From Lachnospiraceae bacterium (GTDB lineage: Bacteria > Bacillota > Clostridia > Lachnospirales > Lachnospiraceae): DNA of 29,165 nt. Of this stretch, positions 1 through 8,068 are shown piece after piece. The notes below the pieces were generated by a model. That model saw only the letters and a program-made list of their open reading frames with translations. It was not told where the DNA came from and ran no database searches. The stretch spans positions 1 through 29,165 of the forward strand of contig JABZIZ010000025.1 in the NCBI GenBank assembly GCA_015258065.1. Reading direction: 5' to 3'. The translations under genes and the position numbers were made by a program. Numbering within the stretch: the first letter of the stretch is position 1; every line of letters starts with the position of its first letter.

Positions 1-670
1 TATATTTGTCCACCTGTCCCCTGTTAAATTTGGACCGGTTGGTTCCCTTTTCTCTCAGGATCTCGGCTCTCTCGTTATTTTTTGCATCCCGAATGAGAAG
101 GGCGCCTCCCTCCCCCATGGAATAATTCTTGGTTTCATGAAAAGAAAAACAGCCAAAGTCACCAAAGGTGCCAAGCGCCTGCCCGTGATAGGTACTCATC
201 ACGCCCTGCGCCGCATCCTCCACCACCAGAAGATGGTATTTTTTTGCAATCTCCATGATCCTGTCCATCTCACAGGACACACCGGCATAATGAACGACTA
301 TGATCGCCCTGGTTTTCGGTGTGATTGCCGCCTCGATCTTATTCTCATCCAGATTCATCGTATCCGGTCTGATATCGACAAAAACCGGCGTCGCTCCCGC
401 CAGCAGAACGGCATTTGCCGTCGAGGAGAAGGTGAAACTCGGCAGAATCACCTCATCCCCCGCCTTCAGGTCACATAAGAGAAGCGCCATATCCAGCGCC
501 GTGGAACCGCTGGTGGTCAGCAGCACCTTCTGCGCACGAAAACGCTCTTCCATCCAGGCATTGCACTTCCTGGTAAAAGCGCCGTCCCCGCAGATCTTGT
601 GGGAGTCGATCGCTTCTTTGACATATTCATATTCATCTCCCACACAGGGAGGTACATTAAAGGGTATCAT
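1..670 (-). CDS. wecE: WecE-like dTDP-4-amino-4,6-dideoxygalactose transaminase, partial (C-terminal part beyond left edge)
   Basis: This is a PLP-dependent sugar aminotransferase of the DegT/DnrJ/EryC1/StrS family. About 223 N-terminal codons are present and the frame stays open to base 1, so roughly 150 residues are missing from the window. The start MIPFNVPP, then GDGAFTRKC, the DEVILPSFTFSSTANA stretch, VVEDAAQGV and CFSFHETKNYSMGEGGALL closely follow the WecE/RffA subfamily. The lysine of HETKNY is the expected PLP Schiff-base residue. WecE makes dTDP-4-amino-4,6-dideoxygalactose (Fuc4N), a precursor of surface glycans. The ATG at 670 is preceded by AGGAG at good spacing and lies 25 bp after the glmS stop, so the two are probably cotranscribed. 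The subfamily call rests on remembered similarity; another 4-amino sugar product is possible. Confidence 0.85.
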   Translation of the reverse strand, partial: MIPFNVPPCVGDEYEYVKEAIDSHKICGDGAFTRKCNAWMEERFRAQKVLLTTSGSTALDMALLLCDLKAGDEVILPSFTFSSTANAVLLAGATPVFVDIRPDTMNLDENKIEAAITPKTRAIIVVHYAGVSCEMDRIMEIAKKYHLLVVEDAAQGVMSTYHGQALGTFGDFGCFSFHETKNYSMGEGGALLIRDAKNNERAEILREKGTNRSKFNRGQVDKY

Positions 671-695
671 TCTGTCTCCTCTTTGCAGAAACCGT

Positions 696-2534
696 TTATT
701 CTACCGTCACCGATTTTGCCAGGTTTCTCGGTTTATCTACATTGAGTCCCTTGGACACACTGACATAATAGGCAAACAGCTGCAGCGGGATGATGGCAAG
801 AGAAGCGGCAAAATCATCGTCCGTCTTCGGCACGTAGACACAGAAGTCTACCGTATCCTCCGTTGCGTAGTTGCCGTACATGGTGAGTCCCATTAAATAT
901 GCGCCGCGGCTTCTGGTTTCTAAGAGGTTGGACACCGTCTTATCAAAGAGCTTTTTCTGCGTCAAAATACCGACCACCAACGTGCCGTCTTCAATCAGTG
1001 AGATCGTCCCGTGCTTGAGCTCTCCGGCGGCATAAGCCTCTGAATGAATGTAACTGATCTCCTTGAGCTTTAACGATCCCTCCATGGCAATGGCGTAGTC
1101 CAGCCCTCTTCCGATAAAAAAGATATCCTTTGCATTCGCATATTTGGCTGCAAACCACTGTACCCGTTCCTTGTCATCCAAGATCTTTTGAATCTTCTCC
1201 GGCAGTTCCTGAAGCGCCTGTATTTTTTTCTCATACTCTTCGGCATTCAACCTCGCCTGTCCTCTCGCGATCTCAAGGGCGAGCAGGTAGCAGATAATGA
1301 GCTGGGCGCTGTATGCCTTGGTGGTGGCTACGGAAATTTCCGGTCCCGCACAGGTATAGAGCACATGATCGGATTCTCTGGCAATGGTGGATCCTAAAAC
1401 ATTCACGATGGACAGAACAGGCAGACCCTTTTCCTTTGCCAGTCTGAGGGCGGCAATCGAATCCGCGGTCTCTCCGGACTGGGAAATCACGACCACCATA
1501 CCGCCTTCCTGCAGCTTGGGGTTCCGGTAGCGGAATTCGCTTGCCACATCGCATTCCACCGGAATGTCGGTCAAGTCTTCAATCACATTTTTAGCGACCA
1601 GACTCACATGATAAGCGGAACCGCAGGCGACAAAATAGAATCTGGTGACCTCTTTCAGCTCCTTCCAGTCCAGTCCGCCTTCGGAGAAGTCAATCTTCCC
1701 TTCTTTCACATAGGCCGCCAGCGTATCCTTGACCGCCTGCGGCTGCTCGTGGATTTCCTTGAGCATGTAATGCTCATAGCCGCCCTTTTCCGCCGCTTCG
1801 GCATCCCACTTGATCTCCACCGGCTCCTTGCTGATTTCTTCCCGGTCGATATTGTAGAAATGGATGGCATCCTGTGACAGCTCCGCCAGTTCCATGTTGT
1901 CGATATAATACACCGACCTTGTTCTGTCCAAGATCGCCGTGACATCCGAAGCCAGAAAAGTTCCTGACTCATCTTTGCCCGTGATCAGGGGCGCGTCTTT
2001 TCTTGCAGCAAAAATCCGGTCCGGATAATCCTTGAACATGATGCCGAAAGCATAGGAACCTTCGATGCGGAGCATCGCTCTGGTAATGGCCTCTAACGGG
2101 GTCCCTGTCTTTTTATAGTAATAATCGATCAGCTTCACCGCCACTTCGGTATCCGTCTGCGAATAGAAGGTATAACCGTTTCGCAGGAGCTTTTCCTTTA
2201 GCTTCTGGTAATTCTCAATAATCCCGTTATGAACCAGAACCACGTTTTCCCCTTCCGACTCATGGGGATGTGCGTTGGTGACGGACGGCTCTCCGTGGGT
2301 TGCCCACCTGGTATGTCCGATCCCGCTGGTTCCCTTCACCGCTTCTCCGTTGTCCGTCTTCTCGCCTAACTCACGAAGTCTTCCCTTGGCCTTCACAATG
2401 GCGATCTTGCCGGTTTCGTCATTTCTGACTGCAATTCCGGCAGAATCATATCCTCTGTATTCCAGTTTTTTCAGCCCTCTTAAAAGAAGAGGCGCCGCCT
2501 GTTCCCTTCCGATATAGCCTACGATTCCGCACAT
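696..2534 (-). CDS. glmS: Glutamine--fructose-6-phosphate aminotransferase (isomerizing)
   Basis: GlmS makes glucosamine-6-phosphate from fructose-6-phosphate and glutamine, the first step toward UDP-GlcNAc for peptidoglycan and amino-sugar polymers. The protein has 612 residues, the usual length. The N-terminus MCGIVGYIG carries the glutaminase nucleophile Cys2 directly after Met, followed by GHTRWATHG and the HNGIIENY loop. Two SIS sugar-phosphate domains follow (VVISQSGETADS; FFIGRGLDYAIAMEGSLKLKEI). The C-terminus is the invariant PRNLAKSVTVE. The start ATG is preceded by AAAGGATG. The leader between it and the upstream fcl gene is only 126 bp and shows nothing like a glmS ribozyme core that I can recognise, although many Firmicutes control glmS that way. 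Its place inside a sugar-nucleotide cluster fits supply of amino sugar for surface glycans. Confidence 0.98.
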   Translation of the reverse strand: MCGIVGYIGREQAAPLLLRGLKKLEYRGYDSAGIAVRNDETGKIAIVKAKGRLRELGEKTDNGEAVKGTSGIGHTRWATHGEPSVTNAHPHESEGENVVLVHNGIIENYQKLKEKLLRNGYTFYSQTDTEVAVKLIDYYYKKTGTPLEAITRAMLRIEGSYAFGIMFKDYPDRIFAARKDAPLITGKDESGTFLASDVTAILDRTRSVYYIDNMELAELSQDAIHFYNIDREEISKEPVEIKWDAEAAEKGGYEHYMLKEIHEQPQAVKDTLAAYVKEGKIDFSEGGLDWKELKEVTRFYFVACGSAYHVSLVAKNVIEDLTDIPVECDVASEFRYRNPKLQEGGMVVVISQSGETADSIAALRLAKEKGLPVLSIVNVLGSTIARESDHVLYTCAGPEISVATTKAYSAQLIICYLLALEIARGQARLNAEEYEKKIQALQELPEKIQKILDDKERVQWFAAKYANAKDIFFIGRGLDYAIAMEGSLKLKEISYIHSEAYAAGELKHGTISLIEDGTLVVGILTQKKLFDKTVSNLLETRSRGAYLMGLTMYGNYATEDTVDFCVYVPKTDDDFAASLAIIPLQLFAYYVSVSKGLNVDKPRNLAKSVTVE

Positions 2535-2604
2535 AGATTCATCCTTTCTGTTTGCGATGTGACACCCTTACCTACCTGTGTCGCATCTGCTCTGCCTCTT
2601 ATGT

Positions 2605-2665
2605 AGACGCCGGCCGGTCCTGCCCTCCTCCCTGTCCGGACGGGCCGGTCCTGATCTTCCTCATC
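2605..2665 (-). repeat. Loose 31-bp tandem duplication at the fcl 3' end
   Basis: The 11-bp core CAGGACCGGCC (minus strand) occurs twice with a 31-bp period, at plus 2643-2653 and 2612-2622. Each copy follows a purine-rich stretch; the first of these contains the fcl stop codon. It resembles the cleaner gene-end duplications elsewhere in the window. The match outside the core is weak. Confidence 0.4.
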
Positions 2666-3602
2666 TCTCTGCCCGTACCGGATTATTTTTAAAATCCTCA
2701 TAGGCAAGACGGATGCCGTCTTCCAGTTCCGTATGATACGTCCACCCCAGCGCAGTGGCCTTGGATACATCCAGCAGCTTTCTGGGCGTACCGTTCGGTT
2801 TGGTGGGATCAAAACGAATCTCGCCGGTGTATCCGACCACCTTTGCCACCAGTCTGGTCAGCTCCTTAATGGTGATTTCCTTGCCTGTCCCCGCATTGAC
2901 GGTTTCATTGCCGGAATAGTGATTCATCAAAAAGACACAGAGGTTTGCCAGATCGTCTACATACAGAAATTCGCGGAGCGGCGACCCGTCTCCCCAACAG
3001 ACCACGAAGGGAAGATTCTGCTCTTTTGCCTCATGAAACCTCCTGATCAACGCCGGCAGCACATGAGAGTGCGTCGGATGATAGTTGTCATTGGGGCCGT
3101 AAAGATTGGTCGGCATCACGCTGATATAATCCGTGTGGTATTGTCTGTTCAAAAACTCACAGTATTTCAGCCCGGAAATCTTGGCAAGCGCATAAGCCTC
3201 ATTTGTTTTTTCCAGCTCCGATGTTAAGAGACAGCTCTCCTTCATCGGCTGCGGCGCCATCCGGGGATAGATGCAGGAGGAACCTAAGAATTCCAACTTC
3301 TTGCAGCCATTCACATAAGCCTCGTGGATGACATTCATCTCCATCACCATGTTGATATACAAAAAGTCCGCCAGCGCCTCTTCATTGGCGACGATGCCTC
3401 CGACCTTGGCGGAAGCGAGAAACACATAGTCCGGTTTTTCTTCCCGAAAAAAATCTTCCACATCCTTTTGTCTGGTCAGATCCAGCTCTTGATGCGTTCT
3501 GGTAATCAGATTGGTATATCCCTGCCTGCCTAACTCTCTGCAAATGGCGCTTCCCACCATCCCTCTATGTCCGGCCACATAAATTTTTGCCTCTTTTTCC
3601 AT
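2661..3602 (-). CDS. fcl: GDP-L-fucose synthase
   Basis: This is a short-chain dehydrogenase/epimerase that turns GDP-4-keto-6-deoxy-D-mannose into GDP-L-fucose with NADPH. The 313 residues match the family. The N-terminal Rossmann motif reads VAGHRGMVGSAI. The catalytic set is visible: Ser in FLGSSCIYP, and Tyr and Lys in AYALAK. The substrate loop is NLYGPNDNYHPTHSHVLPALIRRFH, followed by WGDGSPLREFLYVDDLA, all typical of Fcl/WcaG. The ATG at 3602 has AAAGGAAAG upstream. The partner enzyme GDP-mannose 4,6-dehydratase (gmd) is not in the window, so it must be encoded elsewhere or beyond the left edge. It lies between the YfhO-type gene and glmS on the same strand, which fits assembly of a fucose-containing surface glycan. 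Confidence 0.96.
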   Translation of the reverse strand: MEKEAKIYVAGHRGMVGSAICRELGRQGYTNLITRTHQELDLTRQKDVEDFFREEKPDYVFLASAKVGGIVANEEALADFLYINMVMEMNVIHEAYVNGCKKLEFLGSSCIYPRMAPQPMKESCLLTSELEKTNEAYALAKISGLKYCEFLNRQYHTDYISVMPTNLYGPNDNYHPTHSHVLPALIRRFHEAKEQNLPFVVCWGDGSPLREFLYVDDLANLCVFLMNHYSGNETVNAGTGKEITIKELTRLVAKVVGYTGEIRFDPTKPNGTPRKLLDVSKATALGWTYHTELEDGIRLAYEDFKNNPVRAER

Positions 3603-3641
3603 TGAAGTCTTTCCTTTCTCCTATCTGTTCTATCGTATCAC

Positions 3642-3732
3642 ATTCCACATCCTTGCGCATGTGCAGGCGCATGAACCCTTTTATATGTACTGGTGTGACA
3701 GTGATTCACATCTTTGCGCACGTGCAGGCGCA
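3642..3732. repeat. Two ~30-bp direct repeats just after the YfhO-type gene
   Basis: Copy one (3642-3671) and copy two (3704-3732) share attcCACATCYTTGCGCA and then YGTGCAGGCGCA, with two substitutions and one indel. Each contains a small dyad, TGCGC/GCGCA. They lie 62 bp apart, immediately 3' of the YfhO-type stop codon at 3737, in the 134-bp gap before fcl. Confidence 0.75.
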
Positions 3733-3736
3733 AGCA

Positions 3737-6700
3737 TCAAAAGGTTCCGGAATTCCTAAAACATCTTTGATCTTTTGCCCCCGTCCTCATGCGAAGGCAC
3801 CTGCATAAAATCATTAAAACCAGCGCAAAAATGGAGATGAGCATCCCCGGATACAAGCCCGGTGTCATATAAGTTAATTCGATTTGGTGTGCCCCCTCTT
3901 GCAGAAGCGCCCCCATAAACATGACGTTTACATGGAACAGATCCGTCTTTTTTCCATCGATCTTTAACTTCCACCCCTCTGCATACGGCAGGTTAAAGGT
4001 AAGAATCTGCTCTCCGGAAGAAGCGATTTCTCCGGTGATCTTTCCGGTGGCAAAAGAAATCGGATTCTTATGCAGATCCACCTGTTTTAGCTGTGTTTGC
4101 AACAGCCGGGGCACCTGCTCCCTCAGACTCTGCGGCGTCATACAAACGACCGCAAAATCTTTCACCCTCCAGGTGCCTGCCTGGTCGAAGGTGAAGGTGA
4201 TGGCGCCCCGCGGCGCCTCGTCATAGCCCATATTGACGGCAAAATTGTGCCAGTCGCTGAAATTCTGTCCCCTTGGTTGAATGTAGACCAATTGCTTATC
4301 CAGCTTCTTGTTGGCATCCGTCACTCGTGACGCAGCCGTCTCCTTTGCAGCAGCATCAGGCGCACGCCCCTCCTCTTTGGCATCCTTCTCTGCAGCCGGA
4401 ATCATGCCGTAAGAGGTAATCGTCGGCCAGAAAGTTTTGCCCACGCCGTCCACAGACAGAGCGTCCACAACCAGATAGGTCTCCGTCTGCGCCAGTCCGT
4501 CAAAGGTAAAGGTGAGCGACTCTCCCGCCTGCTGTACCCGAAACACCTGCTGCCCATTCTCCTTCTCTACCTGAATGCCGTCAGAAGTGGTCATCTGAAA
4601 CGGAATTTCCTTCTGATGCAGGGAAACGTTCTCGCCCGCCGTTTCCAAAGCGGCCTGCTCCCTGATCCCGCTCTTTTGCAGAATCTTCTGTCCGTCCGGA
4701 TCCACCACCGCCCCGTATAACATCGCCTCCTGCCTCATCGTTAGCGAGAGTTTGCGAAAAGTCTGCTCCGGAATCCAGCTGCCATACGTATATCCAAAAG
4801 GAAGGGCATAGGGGTTTGCATAGAGGTGATACGGGTTTTTCATCGCCGTCTCCTGCCCCTGCCTGGTAGTCGAACCGCGCAGCCCCATATCCTCAAATCC
4901 GTAAGGCACATACTGTTTTTCAAAATCATTGTCATAGGCAAGGGTAAAATACTTTACCCCCGCTAACGCAGAAGCGATCATCCGGTCATCCACACCGAAA
5001 TAAGCATAAGCCGCCTGCTCCGGGATGCCGACCGACTGGAGATAATTTCCCACCGCCGCATCCGACAGCGAAAACATCGACTGCGTGGAGGAGATTCCGT
5101 CCAGTATGGCAGCATTCCACAACAGATTCCGCCCGGAATACCGGTAAAATGCCCCCTCCCCTTCCAGATCGCGGAAGGCACTCAACTCCGTATCCTTTAA
5201 AACCTCTTCAAAATGACCGGCAGGTACCCTTTCCATGAATTCCGAAGGGAAGTTTCCCTTTGCAGGCGCGTTGACGAAATAAGAATTTCCCAAAATCGAA
5301 ACCACGGTACACAGCAGAAGAAGCGCAGCGGCGACGGATGATCTACGTAAGAAAACCGGAGACAGCTGAAAGACGACAAAGCTAAGCAGTGCCAAGACAA
5401 CAGAAAAGGCAAAGGCCTGGTTTTGAAACTGTCCGGTGAAAAAGCAGGCAGCCAGATAGAGGACAAAGATCATTGCAGGCAGGATCTTCCCGACCAAAGG
5501 TCTTTTCGCCAAAGAAACACCGAACGAAGGTTTCTTCTCTAAGGCTCCTTGCAAGGAGTTCCTCTCCAGGGCTTCCCCTCCTGTCAGCTCTTCGGACTGC
5601 GGTCGGTCGCCGTATAAACGCTCATTCATGACAAGAGCACAGGATGCGGCAACCACCATCCCCGCGGCAAAGCTCCAGCGGTTGGTTGTATAGGCAAAGG
5701 CATTGAAGGCCGTCCCGAAGAAGGGAAAGAGCAGGAAGAGCAGGCACAGAAGAAGGGCTCTCTTAGCTACACGAAGGACTCTGCTTTCCCCTCCAAAGAC
5801 AAAGGGGAGAAGTCCCGCGCAGACGGCGGCGTAGCCGAGCATGGTATCTTCCACCGGATGATTCTTCCAGGTGATGAAATCGGACAAATATTCGGCATAA
5901 CTGGAAAGCGGGTACAGCGCATCAAACATCATGCCCTGCATGACCCGCGGCTGTCTGAAAAATTGCAGCAGAACAGGAAGCAGAATAAAGGATGAAAGTG
6001 CGATCCCTTTTCCTCCCGCCAAAAAAAGTCCCGGTAAATTTTTGAGAGATTCTTTTTTCCAGGTCAGAAGCAGATAGAGAGCGGCACAAATTGCCAGCAT
6101 AAAGGCAAAATAGAAGTTACTGACAAGCGCCAGAAAAACGGTTGCGCAGAGCAGACCTCCTCTTCCTTCCCGCATCTGTCTGTGAATCCCCAGAAGGAGC
6201 AGCGGAAGCAACACGGAAGGGATCATAAAGAAGGGATGCAGCATCGCAATGTAAAAGCACTGGGAAGAAAACACATAGATCAGCGCCCCGGTCAGGGCGG
6301 GAAGAACATGCAGTTTTCGATCTGTCGCTTTTTGCAGAAAGAAAAGAAAAAAAAGTCCTGCAAGATAGGCCCTGATTCCCATGACAGACGCATACCACAA
6401 ATCCATTCGAGAAGAGGGAACAAGAGCCGACAAAAGGACGAGAGGATCGCCGAAGCCGTAATAATGCAGGGTGGTCAGCACATCCTGTCCGTACCCGATG
6501 CCAAAGGCAAAGAGCGGAGGCCGAAACGAATGGGAGTGTACCATCTGGTACCCATACCCACGCAACCATTTGGAGAGATAGGTCATTGCCTTCACGTGCT
6601 GCCGCCAGCCATCCCCCCGGTAAATCAGGGAACGGTCTGCCATCCTGAAGTAAATCAAGACGCCAAAGAGGCAAAGACCGAATAACATCGTATAGAACAG

Positions 6701-6787
6701 ATAGAGAAGGTTTCTTCTCTGAACCGGGCAACGAGACCGACTTCCTTCTTCTTTCTCATTGCCCGCTAAAAATTCATTCTTTTGCAT
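3737..6787 (-). CDS. YfhO-family polytopic membrane protein
   Basis: This is a large membrane protein of about 1016 residues from the chosen start. After a basic N-terminal tail it has many hydrophobic segments (starting LLYLFYTMLFGLCLFGVLIY), an early loop RSLIYRGDGWRQHVKAM, an extended extracytoplasmic domain of several hundred residues, and a last helix near the C-terminus after GLYPGMLIS. The pre-terminal segment (LPYAEGWKLKIDGKK, then AHQIELTYMTPGLYPGM) is the signature end of YfhO proteins. Family members are GT-C-like proteins; B. subtilis YfhO has been linked to glycosylation of lipoteichoic acid. The frame is open up to 6838. I prefer the ATG at 6787, which overlaps the pseC stop by 14 bp and would be translationally coupled; the longer start has no visible RBS. 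Its neighbours suggest it transfers or handles a sugar for the wall glycan. The exact substrate is unknown. Confidence 0.85.
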   Translation of the reverse strand: MQKNEFLAGNEKEEGSRSRCPVQRRNLLYLFYTMLFGLCLFGVLIYFRMADRSLIYRGDGWRQHVKAMTYLSKWLRGYGYQMVHSHSFRPPLFAFGIGYGQDVLTTLHYYGFGDPLVLLSALVPSSRMDLWYASVMGIRAYLAGLFFLFFLQKATDRKLHVLPALTGALIYVFSSQCFYIAMLHPFFMIPSVLLPLLLLGIHRQMREGRGGLLCATVFLALVSNFYFAFMLAICAALYLLLTWKKESLKNLPGLFLAGGKGIALSSFILLPVLLQFFRQPRVMQGMMFDALYPLSSYAEYLSDFITWKNHPVEDTMLGYAAVCAGLLPFVFGGESRVLRVAKRALLLCLLFLLFPFFGTAFNAFAYTTNRWSFAAGMVVAASCALVMNERLYGDRPQSEELTGGEALERNSLQGALEKKPSFGVSLAKRPLVGKILPAMIFVLYLAACFFTGQFQNQAFAFSVVLALLSFVVFQLSPVFLRRSSVAAALLLLCTVVSILGNSYFVNAPAKGNFPSEFMERVPAGHFEEVLKDTELSAFRDLEGEGAFYRYSGRNLLWNAAILDGISSTQSMFSLSDAAVGNYLQSVGIPEQAAYAYFGVDDRMIASALAGVKYFTLAYDNDFEKQYVPYGFEDMGLRGSTTRQGQETAMKNPYHLYANPYALPFGYTYGSWIPEQTFRKLSLTMRQEAMLYGAVVDPDGQKILQKSGIREQAALETAGENVSLHQKEIPFQMTTSDGIQVEKENGQQVFRVQQAGESLTFTFDGLAQTETYLVVDALSVDGVGKTFWPTITSYGMIPAAEKDAKEEGRAPDAAAKETAASRVTDANKKLDKQLVYIQPRGQNFSDWHNFAVNMGYDEAPRGAITFTFDQAGTWRVKDFAVVCMTPQSLREQVPRLLQTQLKQVDLHKNPISFATGKITGEIASSGEQILTFNLPYAEGWKLKIDGKKTDLFHVNVMFMGALLQEGAHQIELTYMTPGLYPGMLISIFALVLMILCRCLRMRTGAKDQRCFRNSGTF

Positions 6788-7982
6788 AATAGGCACACAA
6801 TTTCTTGACTGCATGAATGGTATCCGCCACATCTTCATCGCTCATCATCGGGTAAAGCGGAATGCTCATGATGCCGGAATAAATCTCCTCCGCCCGCGGA
6901 CACAGCCCCTTCTCATAACCCCTCGCCTGATAGTACGGGAACCAGTAAACCGGCACATAATGTACCTGGCACTGCACATTCTCGGCGCTCATGGCGTTAA
7001 AAAACTCCGCTCTGGAACAGGAAATTCTCTCCGGATTCAGGCGAATCATATAGAGGTGTCTGGTCGTATCCGCCGTCGGGATTTCTTTTTGTAAAAAAAG
7101 TTGCGGAACATCTGCAAAGGCTTCATTGTACCTTGCCGTGATTTCCTTTCTGCGTTTCTGAAATTTCGGAAGCTTCTTTAGCTGAGAAGAAAGCAGAGCC
7201 GCCTGGAAATCCGTCATGCGATAATTAAAGCCCAGATATTGCTGCTCGTAATACCACATGCCCTCATGCGGCGCCCCGACCATGCCTGCTTCCTCATGTT
7301 CAATGCCGTGCGAATGCAGGAGGTTCACCATGCGGGCAAGCTCCGCGTCGTTTGTGGTAACGGCTCCTCCCTCTCCCGCAGTGACGGTTTTCACCGGATG
7401 AAAGGAAAAGCAGGTCAGATCGGCGATATTACCGATCATTTCTCCATTGTCCTTCGTTCCGATCGCATGGGCAGCGTCTTCGATAAAGGTCAGATGGTGG
7501 CGATCGCAGATTTCACGAATTCTCCGGTGATCCACCGGCGCTCCTGTGTAATCCACCGCCACGACCGCCCTGGTTCGATCCGTGATTTTGCGCTCGATCT
7601 CTTCCGGATCGATTTGGTAGGTTTGTGCATCCACATCCGCAAAGACCGGTCTGGCTCCGCAGTAAATCGCACAGTTAGCGCTGGCGGCAAAGGTAAGGGG
7701 CGTCGTAATGACCTCGTCTCCCGGCCCGATTCCCGCTGCCAGAGCTGCTACATGAAGCGCCGCCGTTCCGTTGCTGACCACCGTTGCGTATTTTGCCCCC
7801 GTCAGCTCGCAGAGATTCTTCTCTAACGCACTCACTCTGGGACCGCTCGTAATCAAATCTGCATACAGTGCCTGTGTCACAGCCTCTACATCGTCTTCTT
7901 CCACCCACTGCCTGCCGTAATAAATTTTTTCCTGCCTGACCGGTTTTCCGCCGAGAATCGCCGGTTTTTCAAGTTCTGCCAT
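6774..7982 (-). CDS. pseC: PseC-like DegT/DnrJ/EryC1/StrS sugar aminotransferase
   Basis: This 402-residue PLP aminotransferase resembles PseC, which transaminates a UDP-4-keto-6-deoxy-L-AltNAc intermediate on the way to pseudaminic acid. Diagnostic stretches are YYGRQWVEEDDVEAV, SNGTAALHVAALAAGIGPGDEV, TPLTFAASANCAIYCGARPVFADVD, IEDAAHAIG, and FSFHPVKTVTAGEGGAV, whose Lys is the PLP anchor. CQVHYVPVYWFPYY is typical of PseC. No PseB, PseH or PseI gene is in the window, so the end product is uncertain; a related amino-sugar transaminase remains possible. ATG at 7982 follows AAAGGAAAG. It is the second sugar aminotransferase of the cluster besides the WecE-like one, and its stop overlaps the start of the YfhO-type gene. 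Confidence 0.82.
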   Translation of the reverse strand: MAELEKPAILGGKPVRQEKIYYGRQWVEEDDVEAVTQALYADLITSGPRVSALEKNLCELTGAKYATVVSNGTAALHVAALAAGIGPGDEVITTPLTFAASANCAIYCGARPVFADVDAQTYQIDPEEIERKITDRTRAVVAVDYTGAPVDHRRIREICDRHHLTFIEDAAHAIGTKDNGEMIGNIADLTCFSFHPVKTVTAGEGGAVTTNDAELARMVNLLHSHGIEHEEAGMVGAPHEGMWYYEQQYLGFNYRMTDFQAALLSSQLKKLPKFQKRRKEITARYNEAFADVPQLFLQKEIPTADTTRHLYMIRLNPERISCSRAEFFNAMSAENVQCQVHYVPVYWFPYYQARGYEKGLCPRAEEIYSGIMSIPLYPMMSDEDVADTIHAVKKLCAYYAKE

Positions 7983-8068
7983 CTTGTCTTTCCTTTTTTT
8001 ATGATGATATTTGTCAAAAGATTAAAAATCCGCTTGTGCTACCAGGCACTTTTCACACCTGTATCCTG

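Noticed and set aside
2535..2660. glmS ribozyme in the glmS leader
   Set aside because: The 126-bp spacer shows no recognisable ribozyme core and is mostly a loose repeat of the fcl gene end.
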